Assembly (NCBI GenBank): GCA_018398585.1
Contig: JAGTTD010000006.1
Location: forward strand, 3,236,501-3,300,500
Length of the DNA stretch: 64,000 nt
Reading direction: 5' to 3'
From: Simmondsia chinensis
Lineage: Eukaryota > Streptophyta > Magnoliopsida > Caryophyllales > Simmondsiaceae
Part shown: positions 1-13,400 of the stretch, piece by piece
Position numbering within the stretch: the stretch's first letter is position 1
Layout: every line of letters begins with the position of its first letter
Notes under the pieces: model-generated
What the model saw: only the letters and a program-made list of their open reading frames with translations
Databases searched by the model: none
Told to the model about the DNA's origin: nothing
Translations under genes and position numbers: made by a program

Positions 1-1460
1 ACAAAAACTGAATTTAATTCCCTTGTTAACCAAACAAGCCCTAATTCTCAAGAAATACAACTTCTTATAGGAATCCAATTCTTGTGTTAACCAAACAAGG
101 CCTATATCGTATAGTAGCATAGCTTGATTTGAGCTTATTTTTTTTTTTCTTGGTACAATTTGGTTGAAGCTGATTTAATCTCCAAAACTTAAGTGGTTTC
201 GAGAATTAGAAAGTTGAATTGTTTTTCTTAATTATTTGAAGGAAAATTGGGTGACCCTCGTGGTCTATGATTGAATCAACACGGACAAAATCGAAGCTTC
301 AATGCGCTTTCCATAGTGATGGACTTGAAATATGGATTAGCTAAGCCTGATCCTCTCATTTACCATCGCTGCGGGTTTGTTTTGGTAGTGTGTGCATTGA
401 GTTATTTATTTTGTTAGTCTAATTATCTAATGAGTTGCTCATATTTTCTTTTGGTTAAAATAGTCTATAATGTTCTATTTTATGATAAAGTTAATCCTTT
501 ATCTTTTAATTTTTTACCTAATTTTGGTCAATGGGTGGGAGATCAATTTGGTTATAAAATAAAAAGATGAAAGCTATTTTCAAATAAAAGATAAAGATCA
601 ACAACAACAACAACAACAAGAACACAGTACCTGAAAATAAAAGACGAGGGATTAATTTAATTAAATTTACAAATATCAGGATAAATAACTGTATACACTT
701 GGACGATGGATTCTGAGTTCTTGGATTAAGGGAGATATTCCACTAATTTTTAGAAAATGAAGAATGACTTTTTGCGTTGTTCTGTTCTCTTGTGATTGAA
801 AGACTTGAGATTCTTTTTTTCAGATGTGAGGTTGCTTCACTTGATCTGCTCAACCGGGGCTGTTCAACATTAGACCATGATGGGCTTTTAGAGTGATAAA
901 CGATCACCTAGTTTATGCTAGGGAACGAACCACAAAAGCACAACAAAAATTCAACAAGAAAACAAAAAACAACGCATAAAATTTACATTCGACCAAATAT
1001 GCCTACGTCCACGGAGTTGCAAGGGTTTCTTTAACTTTTGGAAATTTTTCCGGAGAGCTTGAGCTTCTTTTGTTTTCACACACCTCTCTCAAACCCTAAA
1101 TAGGGTTTATATAGAAGCACAAGGAAACCTTGACCGTCTCAAATTAATCCTCAAAAAATTGGGCTTGGGCCTAAACAATAGAGCCTATGAGCACCAACTA
1201 GTCCATATCCGTTTTGGATCTAGCCTATTGTTCCGGTTCTCTATTTTATGAACTTGGCTTATAATAGTATAAAAAACTAGGCTCCCCAAAAAAAGCCCAA
1301 TAGTTTACAACTTGCATAAGTAGTTTGTTACAAGCGAATTAGCAAGGCTACGTCTGTTAATTGCATTATTTTGTAAGCAATCGCTGTATCACGTAATGTT
1401 TTTGCAGGTTTATCCCACATAAATTGGTCTTACTTTATTGTTGACAGGTTATTTTTCTAG
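1..1460. other. BTSL intron upstream of the first visible exon
   Basis: No exon was found here. Positions 1-115 look like the end of a hAT-type MITE (accaaacaagg motifs twice). Positions 600-630 hold a short CAA repeat. Positions 869-1317 resemble a solo LTR. The acceptor tttttctag at 1452-1460 closes the intron. Confidence 0.6.
869..1317 (-). mobile_element. Copia-like solo LTR remnant
   Basis: Read on the minus strand, it has a TATA-like box (CTATATAAACCC), then a purine-rich leader, then CTCCGTGGACGTAGGCA followed by a TTGGTCGAA-type motif. That order is familiar from Copia LTR U3-R-U5 regions. The ends read TG...CA. I found no target duplication, so the limits are approximate. Confidence 0.4.
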
Positions 1461-4400
1461 CTTTGGACATACATGTGAAAAATATCGCCTATTCATATTC
1501 CTTGGAGCATAAAACTATAGATAACTGTTTTGAGTCTATCTTTGGTTGCCTAAATGTTCTACTAGAGGATGGTGGACATGCATCCAAGCAACTTCAAGAA
1601 CTCAGATCTTGTGTTCGGACAATTCAGGACTTCATTTGCCGACACATGGCGAAAGAAGAGCAGCAGGTATTAACTATTCTATGCACTTGTTTTTTGAACT
1701 TTGGTGTAAGTTCTTCTACCTTAGTGTTATTCCATTATTGAATATTTTGGAAAAGCATTGTCATGACTACGTACCTGTGAAATTGTTGTATGCTTATTTT
1801 ATAGTCAAATAACTTTTTTCATAGTTTGTTACCGGTTCCTTTTTGCCATCCAGTATTCTCTTATCATATTGGCAAGAACTATTATCCAGATTTCTAGTTT
1901 TGCTAATAGAAAATTTTCTCTTTCTAAACAACCTCTTTAGTTATTCCCCACATAAAATTTCAGCTGTTAGAAGCACCATTTATGACTACCTGCCCTATTT
2001 TCATGAGATGATGTGAGAAATGCTTGCTTTTTTAACTTTACAGTTAGCTATACAATAAAAACAACAAACCCAGTGTGTCAAAGGGCTTCCGCCAAGGCAA
2101 GGTCTGGGGATTTACAGTTAGCTATATATGTGGAAATTGGGAGTTCTAAACATTCAAACGGAACCGCCATTACATGATATGTGGGTAAAATTATTCTTAC
2201 AACAACAACAACAGCCGACCCAGTGTCTCAAGGGCTCCCCCGTGTGCAGGTTGCCCCCCGGGGGGTGTGCGCAGTAACCCTTCAAGGTGCTACCTCTTAA
2301 AGGGAGGCTGTGTCTGAGGACCCCCAACCTGAGAGGCACACAAGCATGAAGCATGAAATATAAAGCATGAAGCATAAGAGCAAACGAGCATAATAGCATA
2401 AAGCATGAAGCATGGAGTAGGAATAGGCGATAAGCACCTCCCAGAAATATCAAGTAAATCACACAGGCAGACAGATAAGCCTAGGGGCACTAGTGCTAGC
2501 TAAAATATGCTTCTCAATTCTAAACCGTGACATCGGCTATCTCTATGCTGACCTTCCATTGAGCTCTATCTAAGGCCATTTCCTCTTGTAGGTTTAGGTG
2601 GGTGAGGTCATTTTGGATCGTCTCCATCTATCTCTTTTTTGGCCTGCCTCTCCCTCTCTTTCCTATTTTAGTATGTAGTTGTTCGCATCTCCTGACAGGG
2701 GCTGTGGTAACATGTCCAAACCATCGCAAATGCTACGCCCTCAATTTATTCGGCCACGTCCAATTTGCTTCTTATGACGTCATTTCTAATCCTATCCTTT
2801 CTTGTGTGTCCACACATCCACCGCAACACCCTCATCTTTGCCACCTTCATCTTCTATGTATGGTGCCGTTTCATTGGTCAACACTCCACACCATATGACA
2901 TAATCGGTCTCACTACTGTCTTATAGTATTATCTCTTCAAGGAAACTTTCTATCGCAAAGTACTGCAGAGGCATTCCTCCATTTATGCCAGCCTATTTTA
3001 ATGCGGTTGTTGACATCTTCGTTAACTTCGCCATCCTGCTGTACCATGGAACCCAAGTATCTAAAACACTCCTTCTTCGGTATGGACTCCGAAGCAATCT
3101 TGATGTCTTCTATGCTAGGTGTGATGGAAGTACCGAACTTGATTTCCATATACCTAGTCTTAGATCTACTGAGTCTTAAGCCTTTTGATTCCTAGGCCGT
3201 TCTCTAGAGTTCCAGCTTCTTATTGACTTCTTCTCGAGACTCCCCCACTAGAACTATGTCATTTGCAAAGAGCATGCACCACTGCACACCCTCTTGGATA
3301 TGCCTACTGAGCTCTTCCATAACCAGAATGAACAGAAAGGGACTCAAGGTAGATCCGTGGTGGACCCCAACTGTAATTTGCCGCGATTACATGATGAGAT
3401 CTAATAAAGGGATGGTGTAGATTCATCTTTGGGGTTTATTGACAGGAGCTCAAAGTTTCTGATTTATGAGAACCTACTATATTGTTCAATATACTTTTGT
3501 CACCCCTTGTGAATGAGTTCTGTACATGTAAAATTGTCCATGTTACTGCAGGTTTTTCCTCAACTGATGAAGCAATTCTCTGATGATGAGCAAGCTTCAC
3601 TAGTTTGGCAATTCATGTGTAGTGTCCCCATAATGCTCCTGGAGGATCTCTTCCCATGGTTAACACGTACTCTTTCTTCAGATGAAAAAGTGGATCTTAT
3701 GCATTGCATAAGAAAAATCGTGCCAAATGATAGATTACTACAAGAGGTAGGTTATTAGCTGAATTTATCATTTTGCTTGGGGTCAACTTTCAGTTTATAA
3801 CTCTACAAACACGTCTCTGTAGCTCGTGATTTCCTGGCTTATTCAGAAGACTCAACGATCCGCTGGAGCTTTTGTACATTATGTTAAATTAGCCCGATTA
3901 CCTGATGAATCAGAAGTTTCAGAAGATGTATCTAGAATGTACTCCACTGAGGGATCCGCTGATAAAAGTTGTCAAGAGGAGAATGACAATTGTTCGCAGA
4001 GAAACGTCAAAGACAATCCACTAGATGCCCTTCATCTGTGGCATTCTGCCATCAAGTCTGACTTGAAAGAGATTCTAGATAACCTATATCTGATGAAACA
4101 ATCCGAGGAGTTTTCAACCTTGTCATCAACTATAGTTCGGATCAAATTCCTAGCAGATGTGCTAATATTTTATAGGTAGTGTTCTTGTTCTGTCCTGAGG
4201 TTTAACATATTTCTTCCTATACTTATCGTACAGGGCATCTATGAATGACATTCTTTTTATGTTCAGCAATGCATTGGACAAAGTCTTTTATCCTGTATTA
4301 CTGGACCTTACTCCTCTCCAGCCATTACTGTTCCGTCAATCCTTTCCTGAAGGAGATGAAGTCGAAGGACTACAGCAGATGCTGTATCATGACTGGATTA

Positions 4401-7400
4401 ATTTGCCTTTGTCAAAATTTGTGGATATGCTATGTGATAAGGTGGATTCTCTTGCTCTTGGGATTAGCAAGCACTTGTCATTTCAAGAATCAGAGGTAAA
4501 CTGTTTAGCTTAACGAGATATTCATGTTTGTTCTAATTTTTTTGGCAATCATTGATGAAGGTTTAGCTCCATTAAGTAGCTACCAACTACTTCAAGTATC
4601 CAAAGTCATCTGTTCCCTCTCTTAGTGCCAGCGTGACATTGAATGTGAAGTTTTTTATTGTGTATTTTCATTCTTAATCAGGTTTTCCCTCTTATACGGA
4701 AGAATTGCACCAATGAGACCCAACAAAAGTTGCTGTTCACGAGCCTCCATGTGATGCCTCTGGGGCTACTTAAATGTGTGGCTACTTGGTTTTCATCTCA
4801 CTTGCCCAAAGATGCATTGATGTCTATGCTTTGCTGCATTACGCAATCTTGTTTCTTGAATAAGTCTTTTGCGGCCCTTTTACATGAGTGGGTCCGCATT
4901 GGTTATTCAGGAAAAACCACAGTGGCAGACTTGCAGGAGATGTTCCACAGCCGAGTGTCGTGCCTGTATGAACAGATAGGGGAGACAGAACCTTCTGGAA
5001 AAACCAAACGTGCGATGATCAGGTCATCTCCTGGTACTGCTAACAGCTGGTCGTCCAATTCTTTGAAAAAGGATCTTCTTACACACGAAAAGCTAGGTAC
5101 TTTGTATTCAAGTGGAATCAACCTGCAAGTATTCTTTCCCAAAACATCGAGTGTGGTTCCTCCCTTTTCCCAAGTTCCCAGTGAGAGCAGATTGGTTGAC
5201 AACTTAGAACCAAGACCACTGGACCATATTTATTACTTCCACAAAGCTCTGAAGAAAGACCTTGAGCTTCTTGTTCTTGATTCTGCTAAGTTATCTGAAA
5301 ATGTTGGGCTTTTTGTGGAGTTCCATCGACGCTTCAATGTTTTGCGTTCTCTATATGAGCTTCACAGTGATACTGAGGACAACATTGCCTTCCCAGCCCT
5401 GGAGGCAAAGCAAACACTTGAAAACATTAGCCAGTCTTACTCTATTGATCATGAACTGGAGAAGCAGTACTTTGATAGAGTTTCAAGCATTCTAGATGAG
5501 ATTTGTGAAATACGGAATGCATCTCTTTGTACATCAATGGTTCCCTTGGATCCTCAACCGACAAGGTATCATCAGCTTTGTTTGAAACTCCAGGATAGTT
5601 GTAAATCATTACAGAAAATGTTGAATGATCATATTCACCGGGAAGAAATTGAACTTTGGCCCTTATTTAGAGAATGCTTCTCTATTGACGAGCAAGAATG
5701 GATTATAGGATGCATGCTTGGAAGAACAAAGGCGAAGGTTCTACAGGAAATGATACTTTGGCTGAAGGCATTCTTAACAGAAGAAGAGCACCATGCTATG
5801 ATGGCCTTCTGGAGGAAGGCTACAAAAAGCACAATGTTTGATGAGTGGTTGGAAGAATGGTTGGAAGGCATGGAAAGATGTGATCTTGCAAAGTCTGAGG
5901 AACCAAAGATTTCATCTGACTGGACTGCAGACCCAATGGCGATTGTGTTGAAATATTCATCTATAGAAAATGCTTGTAATGGAGCTCGAAACGTCAATGA
6001 TAAAGTGGTCACATCTTTCCCCGACAACTTCAATGGCACTAAAGTGGATAAGAAAAAGGATGATCTAGAGGGTAGTCATGGAAAGTACAAAACTTCTGAG
6101 TGCAGGAAGCTCCATAGTGGATCGAACATGAAGGAAGTGGAGAGTGCAGCTGCTACTGATCTGGTCAATAAAAAGGGTCATCCTTCACACGCTACTGAAA
6201 AGATCTGGAAGCAAACTGAACTTTCAGCTATAAGTCAAGGAGAACTGGAGGCTGTAATCAGAAAAGTGTCTCAGGATTCTGCCCTGGATACGCAAGCAAA
6301 GACACGTATAATCCAGACATTGTTAACAAGGTTGGGTTATTTCTTCTCTGCTGTATCCCATCCTTATATTTACCATAAGTGTGCATTCAGACTGGGCATG
6401 AATTATTGGTTGTTAGCTCAGTGGAAATGAAATCACTTCCAAGTCTAGTCGAAGTGCTCTAGTGTGCAACTTCACATCCTTTTCTCAATACGTGGCATAT
6501 TTCTGCAGTAAATGAGACCAGCCAAGTCGAGCTGAGCCCCAGGTCATGAGGCTTAAGGTTTAGCTCACAACATTTTGCTTTGCTTGCGGTGGGCTCAAAG
6601 CTTGCCAAGCATTAAGATTTGAGCTTAAGCTGAGCTCACATGGAGATTATGGTTGGCTTAATTGAGGTTGAATGTGGCTTGACAAGTTGTGAATTGAGCT
6701 AGCTTGTTTGGGCTTGTTGGAGCTCAACTAGTTTAGGCAAATTTATCCTTGATCTTGAATTATTGATGTTGAAACTTGGCTTGTTTAGCAAAGCTAAAAA
6801 TTGGTTCATTTTAGCTTGTTAGGATAGCTCGCTTGAACTCAAAAGTTACCGATTAGAGCTAAATAATGAACTCCCAAGCTCAATTGGCTCATTTATACCC
6901 CTACTAACATCATATATTGGGAGCGGATCAGCATTCATATAATAGTTATGCACCAACTCTAACATCACATATCCATAACTTTCTGTGACAGAACAAAAGT
7001 TAAATCAATGTGAGCATTGCTTTGCATCCATGAAATGAGGAGCCTGCTAGATTTACCGGATAAACTTCATATGAACTGCTTGTGCAATATCATACTGGGT
7101 CGTAATTTGCATTAGGAAGGCATACACTGCTAGGCGAGAGTAGTACCAGGATGGGTGACCTCCTGGGAAGTCCTCACCCTTAGGTTGGGGGCACTAAGAA
7201 ACAGCCTCTCTTCAGGTTAACACCCTGAAGGGGGAAGGCTGCGTACATCCCCCCCCCCAGACCCTGCGTAGGCGGGAGCCCTTAAGGCACTGGGTATGTT
7301 CCTGTGTTCCTTTACACTGCTGCTTGGCATTGCAGTTCATTCCTTTGGTTGTGAAAGTCATTTTTTACCAGAAAGGGGCATGACTACGGATAAATTTACT

Positions 7401-10400
7401 GTGACAATGTTCTTGCTTGATACAACCCCGTAATTTCTTGCGTAGGCATTTTGCTTTGTATGAACTTCATGATTCTTTCCATATTATTATTATTATTATT
7501 ATTATTATTTTTTATCATGGTAAATTCAGGGGAGGGGGGTGCTCTGGTGGGGGCTCGAACCCCGGTACTCTCACATAGGCGACCGGGAACCACACCACTA
7601 GGCTATGAGCTACTTGCTCCTTTCCATATTATTAATTTAAGGCTTCTTGTGCTCGGTGAAATTTGATAAGTGTTTCTTCTCTTTTCAGCCGTTGGATTGC
7701 TGCACAACATCAGCCTGATTTAGATGATAGCAACCCATCTGAATCTGGGAAGCTTCCAGGTCAGGTTCCATCTCATCGGGACCCTGGAAAATCCATTTTC
7801 GGGTGCAAACACTACAAGCAGAATTGTAAGATTCTTGCTCCTTGCTGCAACCAGCTTTTTCCATGCAGGCGTTGCCACGATGAGGTTTCTGATCATTTGA
7901 TGGATAGGTATGATATGGTCAAGCACTTCCAGCTCTATGCTTGTGTAGGGGTTCACTTTTTCATAGACGAGTATTTGTGCAGGAAATCCATTACTCAGAT
8001 GATGTGCATGAAATGCTTAAGTATCCAACCAATTGGTCCGGCATGTTCAACTCCTTGTTGTAAATTATCAATGGGGAGATACTATTGTCGGATTTGCCGA
8101 TTATTTGATGATGAAAGGTAACAGTACTAAGTTTTGCTATTCCTCAAGTCATTTAATTATTTTGCTAGTCGGGTGCTTATGATTCTATTTTCCAGAACTC
8201 TTGCATAGACTGCTTTAAGTTTCCTTTGAGTTTTTATGGTGGACAACGTTTGCTGTTTCTTGGGGGACCTTTCTTTGCTTAGGTTCACTAGCCATGCATG
8301 GATGTCTTGCAATCTTTGTAATCATTTAAATGATATGAAATATCCTACATCCCCAAAAACTATTATAAAAAGTAAAGCCACAGAATTGGAATTCAAATGT
8401 GAAGATATGGCTGCCGGGGGGGGGGAGGGAATAGAAGATAGAAGCTCCTCGCTACTAGAGAGTAATTTGATCAAGCCAAACTCGTAAATGAGTAGAATGG
8501 ATAAGAGTAAGAATGACATGGTAGCTCTTGAAAGCCCTCATTTTGTCTAATTCTTAGTTTAAGAAAGCGGGGCCGGGGAAGGGGATTTGAACGTAGAACC
8601 TCTCCTCCTAGAGCCTCAACTTTGATGGTCTATTTGCATTCATGTTTGGAAATATGATTTAGATGTGATAACTTGTAGAGGCTACTCTTTTTTGGGAGTA
8701 TTTGTCCTGCCTAATTATGCCGTAGGTAATGCTTCAAATTTAGCCATTGATCTTCATGCGGAAACCTTTGTACGAGTGTGTCCATTTAGAGAACTCATGG
8801 CCGTTGGACCCATGACCGTTTGACCCAGAGAGGAAAGAGCAAAGCAGAGCTCTTACAGATAGAGAAGGATAGTAGTAACAAGAAATGATTAAGGGCTTCT
8901 TTGGCAACATTTTGTGTTTATAGTTTTTGGTTTTTTAGAAGTGAAAAACTAGGTTTAGAAAACTATTTTTTCTTGTTTTTGGTTTTATATTATCAATTTC
9001 CACTCAAACTAAGAACAAAAAATAAAAAATTAGAAATTTTTTTTTCCAAAACTACCTTTTGGTTTTTCAAAAACCAAAAACTGTAAAAGAAAAAAGCAAT
9101 GATAACGACCAAGCCCTAAGCTGAGCAGTGAGCACCATTTGTTTTTAGGCGAAATTATAGAAAGACCCCCTGAACTTTATAATTAAATACAACACACCCC
9201 CTTCACTTTTAATTTCATAAAATAGTTCACTAAACTTTACAATTAGACATAACATACCCCTGCACTTTCAATTTCATAGAATAACCCCTTGAACTATATA
9301 ATTAAACACAATACATCCCCTACACTTTCAGTTTAGCCCTCGAATTTTGTTATTACGCAAAACTCACCCCCTGAACTTTTTTTTTTGGGTAATTCAGCGA
9401 AATATATAGAAATGAAAGAAATATTTGTACAAGCTACAAGAGGCATACCCCAGGACATGGCCGAAGCCTACATAGATGAAACAACGTCAAAACAGAGTCT
9501 AGACATAGTCCATACAACAACCAAGAAATTACAAGGAAACAAAAGAGAGAATTAAGGCTCAAAGCCCCACTGCTGAAGCAAGGAGGCATGGCCGTGAGCT
9601 CCTCTGAACGTGGGAGCAGCTAGTAGGTGGCTCCTGACTAAACCCGTAATCTCCTTTCGCACGACCGCAACTGATCTGGATTGAGAGCGCTGCACTCGAA
9701 GGTTGCACTTGTACTAGATAGTGTACACAGTCGCTGAAAGGCAGAGACGAGCAATGATGGTGCCAATCTCTCAACCCCGGAGGTGCTGAGCAGCCCAAGC
9801 GACGAGATCATCCCAAGGAAGGGTAAGCCAAGCAATAGAAGTATATGGAACGATGGAACTCCAGACTGATGCAGAAAAAACACAAGCGAAGAAGAGGTGC
9901 TTATGGGTCTCATCAGCTGGGCCACAGAGAACACAAACACCCTGAACTCTAAGTGCTCCAAAACGCATAAGTCAGTCCCTAGTCTAAAGTCGCTTTTGGG
10001 AAGCGATCCATAGAGGAAAGGAGTGTCTCGGAATATGCATTTGAAACCACAGAAGGTGATGAATGGTGTCCTCCTCTCACCTACTCCGTACTATCTCCCA
10101 AGCAGACTTGGTGAATTTCCCCGAAGGGTCACCCAGCCACCTAATGGCGTCTGCTACTCCAGCTCGAGGGTTGAAGTGAATCATGTCCCAAATGGGGCGA
10201 AGCTCAAAACAACCTTGTGGAAGTTTCCACTGATCACCCTCTATAACAACCGAGACTCGAGAATCCCAAAGAAGTCTTGAAGATGTGAGCAGTCGAGCAG
10301 GGAAGCGCTCCGAAAGACCGCCGCATGGTAGCCAAAAATCAGTCCATAGAGCAGTGTCAAGGCCATCACCAATGACGTGGAAGATCATACCCAAACAGAG

Positions 10401-13400
10401 CGAACGGACTGACAAAATTTGACGCCAGCACCATGAAGCAGATCTAGGTACACGGATCGTCCAAAAGCTCCTTCCTCGGAGCCGGTTCATATGGACCCAG
10501 CGCGGCCACAACGAGGTAGGGTCAGAAAGAAGGAACCAGATGTGCTTCATAATCGAAGCCTGGTTCCAGCAAGATGACGGATCCCTAAGCCTCCCTCCCA
10601 ACGAGGGTAACACAAGTGCCTCCAAGCAACCTTCGCTCCCCCCGGGGTCAGCGAACAGCCACGCCAGAGAAATGCTGCTAATGTCGACTCAATCTTCCTA
10701 ATCATCGTCTTTGGAAGCATGAAGATCGAAGACCAGTGGACCTGAATGGCAAAGAGAACAAATCTGATGAGCTGAAGCCGGCCAGCGTACGAAAGAGAAC
10801 GAGAGGTCCAAAGTCGAATGCGAGAGAGGATACGATATAGCAAGGGCTTGCAGTCAATATACCAAAGCCGAGAAGTGATGAGGGGCACTCCCAGATACCA
10901 AACAGGCAATTGCCCAAGATCGAAAACCAGCGCGCCTAGAATATCTCTCTGAGTCATATCATCAACTCCAGCTAAGAAAACAAAACTCTTTGCTGTGTTC
11001 GAGGAAAGGCCCGAAAGCACAACAAATCGATCTAAGGCCTCATGGACCAGATCTAAGGCCTCATGGACCATAGTAACACTACCCAAATCACCCCGGCAGA
11101 AGATCATCAGGTCATCTGCAAAGCATAGATGCGTCAGACCAATGCGGCGGCAGCATGGATGGCAGTGGAAACGCGAGTCATCAGTAGCTCGGCGAAGAAG
11201 ACCTCGGAGACCCTCCATAGCTATAACAAAGAGGTAAGGAGATAGAGCGTCACCCTAACGGACACCTGGACTAGAGCGGAAGAATCCCTCAAGTTCGCCA
11301 TTGATGGCGACAGAAAAGCGAGCTGTGGAGAGGCACTCTCGAACCCATCCAACCATAGTCTCAGGAATCCCCATGCTCCTTATACCGGCTAGAATAAACT
11401 CCCAACGAACCGTATCAAAGGCTTTCCGAATATCTACCTTTAGGGCACAACGGGCCTAGATGCGAAGATGATAATCGCGCATTAACTCCTGTGTCAAAAG
11501 TATGCTATCAGAAATTTGACGACTGGGAACGAAAGCTGTCTGAGAGTCATCAATCAACTTAGGGAGGACACCCTTCAATCTGTTTGCAAGGATCTTTGTG
11601 ATGCACTTATAGATCACATTGCAACAAGAGATAGGGCGGAGATCACCAAAAGTGGAAGGAGATTCCACTTTAGGCACGAGGCAGATCCTAGTGGTATTCA
11701 GTGCACCCAACATACTCCCTGAAATGAAGAAAGACTGCACAGCTCTAATAACTGGTCCACTCACCACCTCCCAGGCCCTCTTAAAGAAGAGGGAAGTGAA
11801 ACCATCAGGCCCCGGGGCCCTATCATCACCTATGGAAAAAGGGGCATCACGGACCTCGACAGCAGAGACCGGAGAGATTAGCGGGCGAGCTTGATCCTCA
11901 GAAATGCGAGCTCAAAGAGATCTGAAACGTCTTCAGTCAAAGGCCCACTAGGCTTGGTCAATAACTCCTCGAAAAAAGTAATCCCAATATGAGAGATCAA
12001 CTGCGGGTCGTATGTCCTCACACCATCAGGGCCAACAATCGATGAAATCTTGTTCCGGGCTTGTCGATGAAGAACAGATCTATGAAAAAAACGGGTGCTC
12101 TGATCTCCGAGCGAAAGCCACTGAATACGTGACCTTTGACGGTAGAAGGCCTCCTCGTCTTAACATAATTGGGATTACTCCGAAGCCCAGGACCCTGATC
12201 TTTGTTACTAAACGTAATATACCCCTTAGATGATAATAAATTTAAAATTAAAAAATAAAATTAAAAATTTTGAAACAAAATATGAAAAAATAATTTTTTG
12301 AAAAAAGTTTGAAAAAATATAACAATATTTTTAACTTTAATTTTTCAATATTTTAAATAATTATTTTTTAGAATTTATTTTTAAATTTTGAATTTTGCAT
12401 AATTTTTTAATTTTAAATTTATTAATATAATTTTAAAATTATATTTTTAAAAAATTATTATATTTTTTCTTATAATATTTTTTTATAAGAATTTTAAAAA
12501 ATCTTTTATTATATTCTAACTTTATAATATTATTACTATATTTTATTAAAAAAATATTTTGCGTAAAATCTATTATCTTATCTTTTTCTTAAAAATACAA
12601 AACTCCTATCTTTCTCATAAAAATAGAAAATCAATATTTTCTATGCAAAAGTAGAAAATTTATTGTTTTAATTTGATACTTTTTTTGAATTTTAAATTTA
12701 TTAATCTAATTTTTTTCCCAAGTTAAAAAAATGTTATTATAGTTTTTGAAACTTTTTCCAATTTTTTTTTCATAATTTGTTTTAAATTATTTTAATTTCA
12801 AATTTATTAATATCCATAGGGTGAATTGCGTTTATGAACAAAGTTCGGGGGGTTAGTTGTGTATATTTACGAAGTTCAAGGGCTATTTTTTAAAATTGAA
12901 AGTACAAGGGGTGTATTGTGTTTAATTGCAAAGTTTAGGGATGTGTTATGTGTAATAACAAAGTTCAGAGGTTATTTTATGAAATTAAAAGTGCAAGGGG
13001 TGTGTTGTGTTTAATTAGAAAGTTCAGGGGCCTATTTTATGAAATTGAAAGATCAGGGGGTGGGTTGTGTTTAATTGTAATGTTCAGGGGATCTTTCCAT
13101 AATTTGGCCTTGTTTTTATGTATTTCTATGAGGTTCTTTCTTTAGGTGATTACCTATTCCTTTCAACATTTTGCTGATAATTCGCTTGGATGCTGCTCTT
13201 CTTTACTTATTTTATAATTGTATAGCTCAATCCATAACTATGATTGTTTGCTAACTTCGTGCTCATCAAGCAGGGAGATCTACCACTGTCCCTACTGTAA
13301 CTTATGCCGAGTAGGAAAGGGATTGGGAATCGACTACTTCCACTGTATGAAATGCAATGCTTGCATGTCGCGATCTCTTTCTGTGCATATATGCAGGGAG

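Noticed and set aside
2602..2898. 98-residue plus-strand frame
   Set aside because: It is antisense to the RTE LINE 3' coding region.
9638..11767. Host genes on the minus strand (reading frames up to 223 residues)
   Set aside because: They are pieces of L1 ORF2 (reverse transcriptase and downstream domain) in broken frames within a nested LINE.
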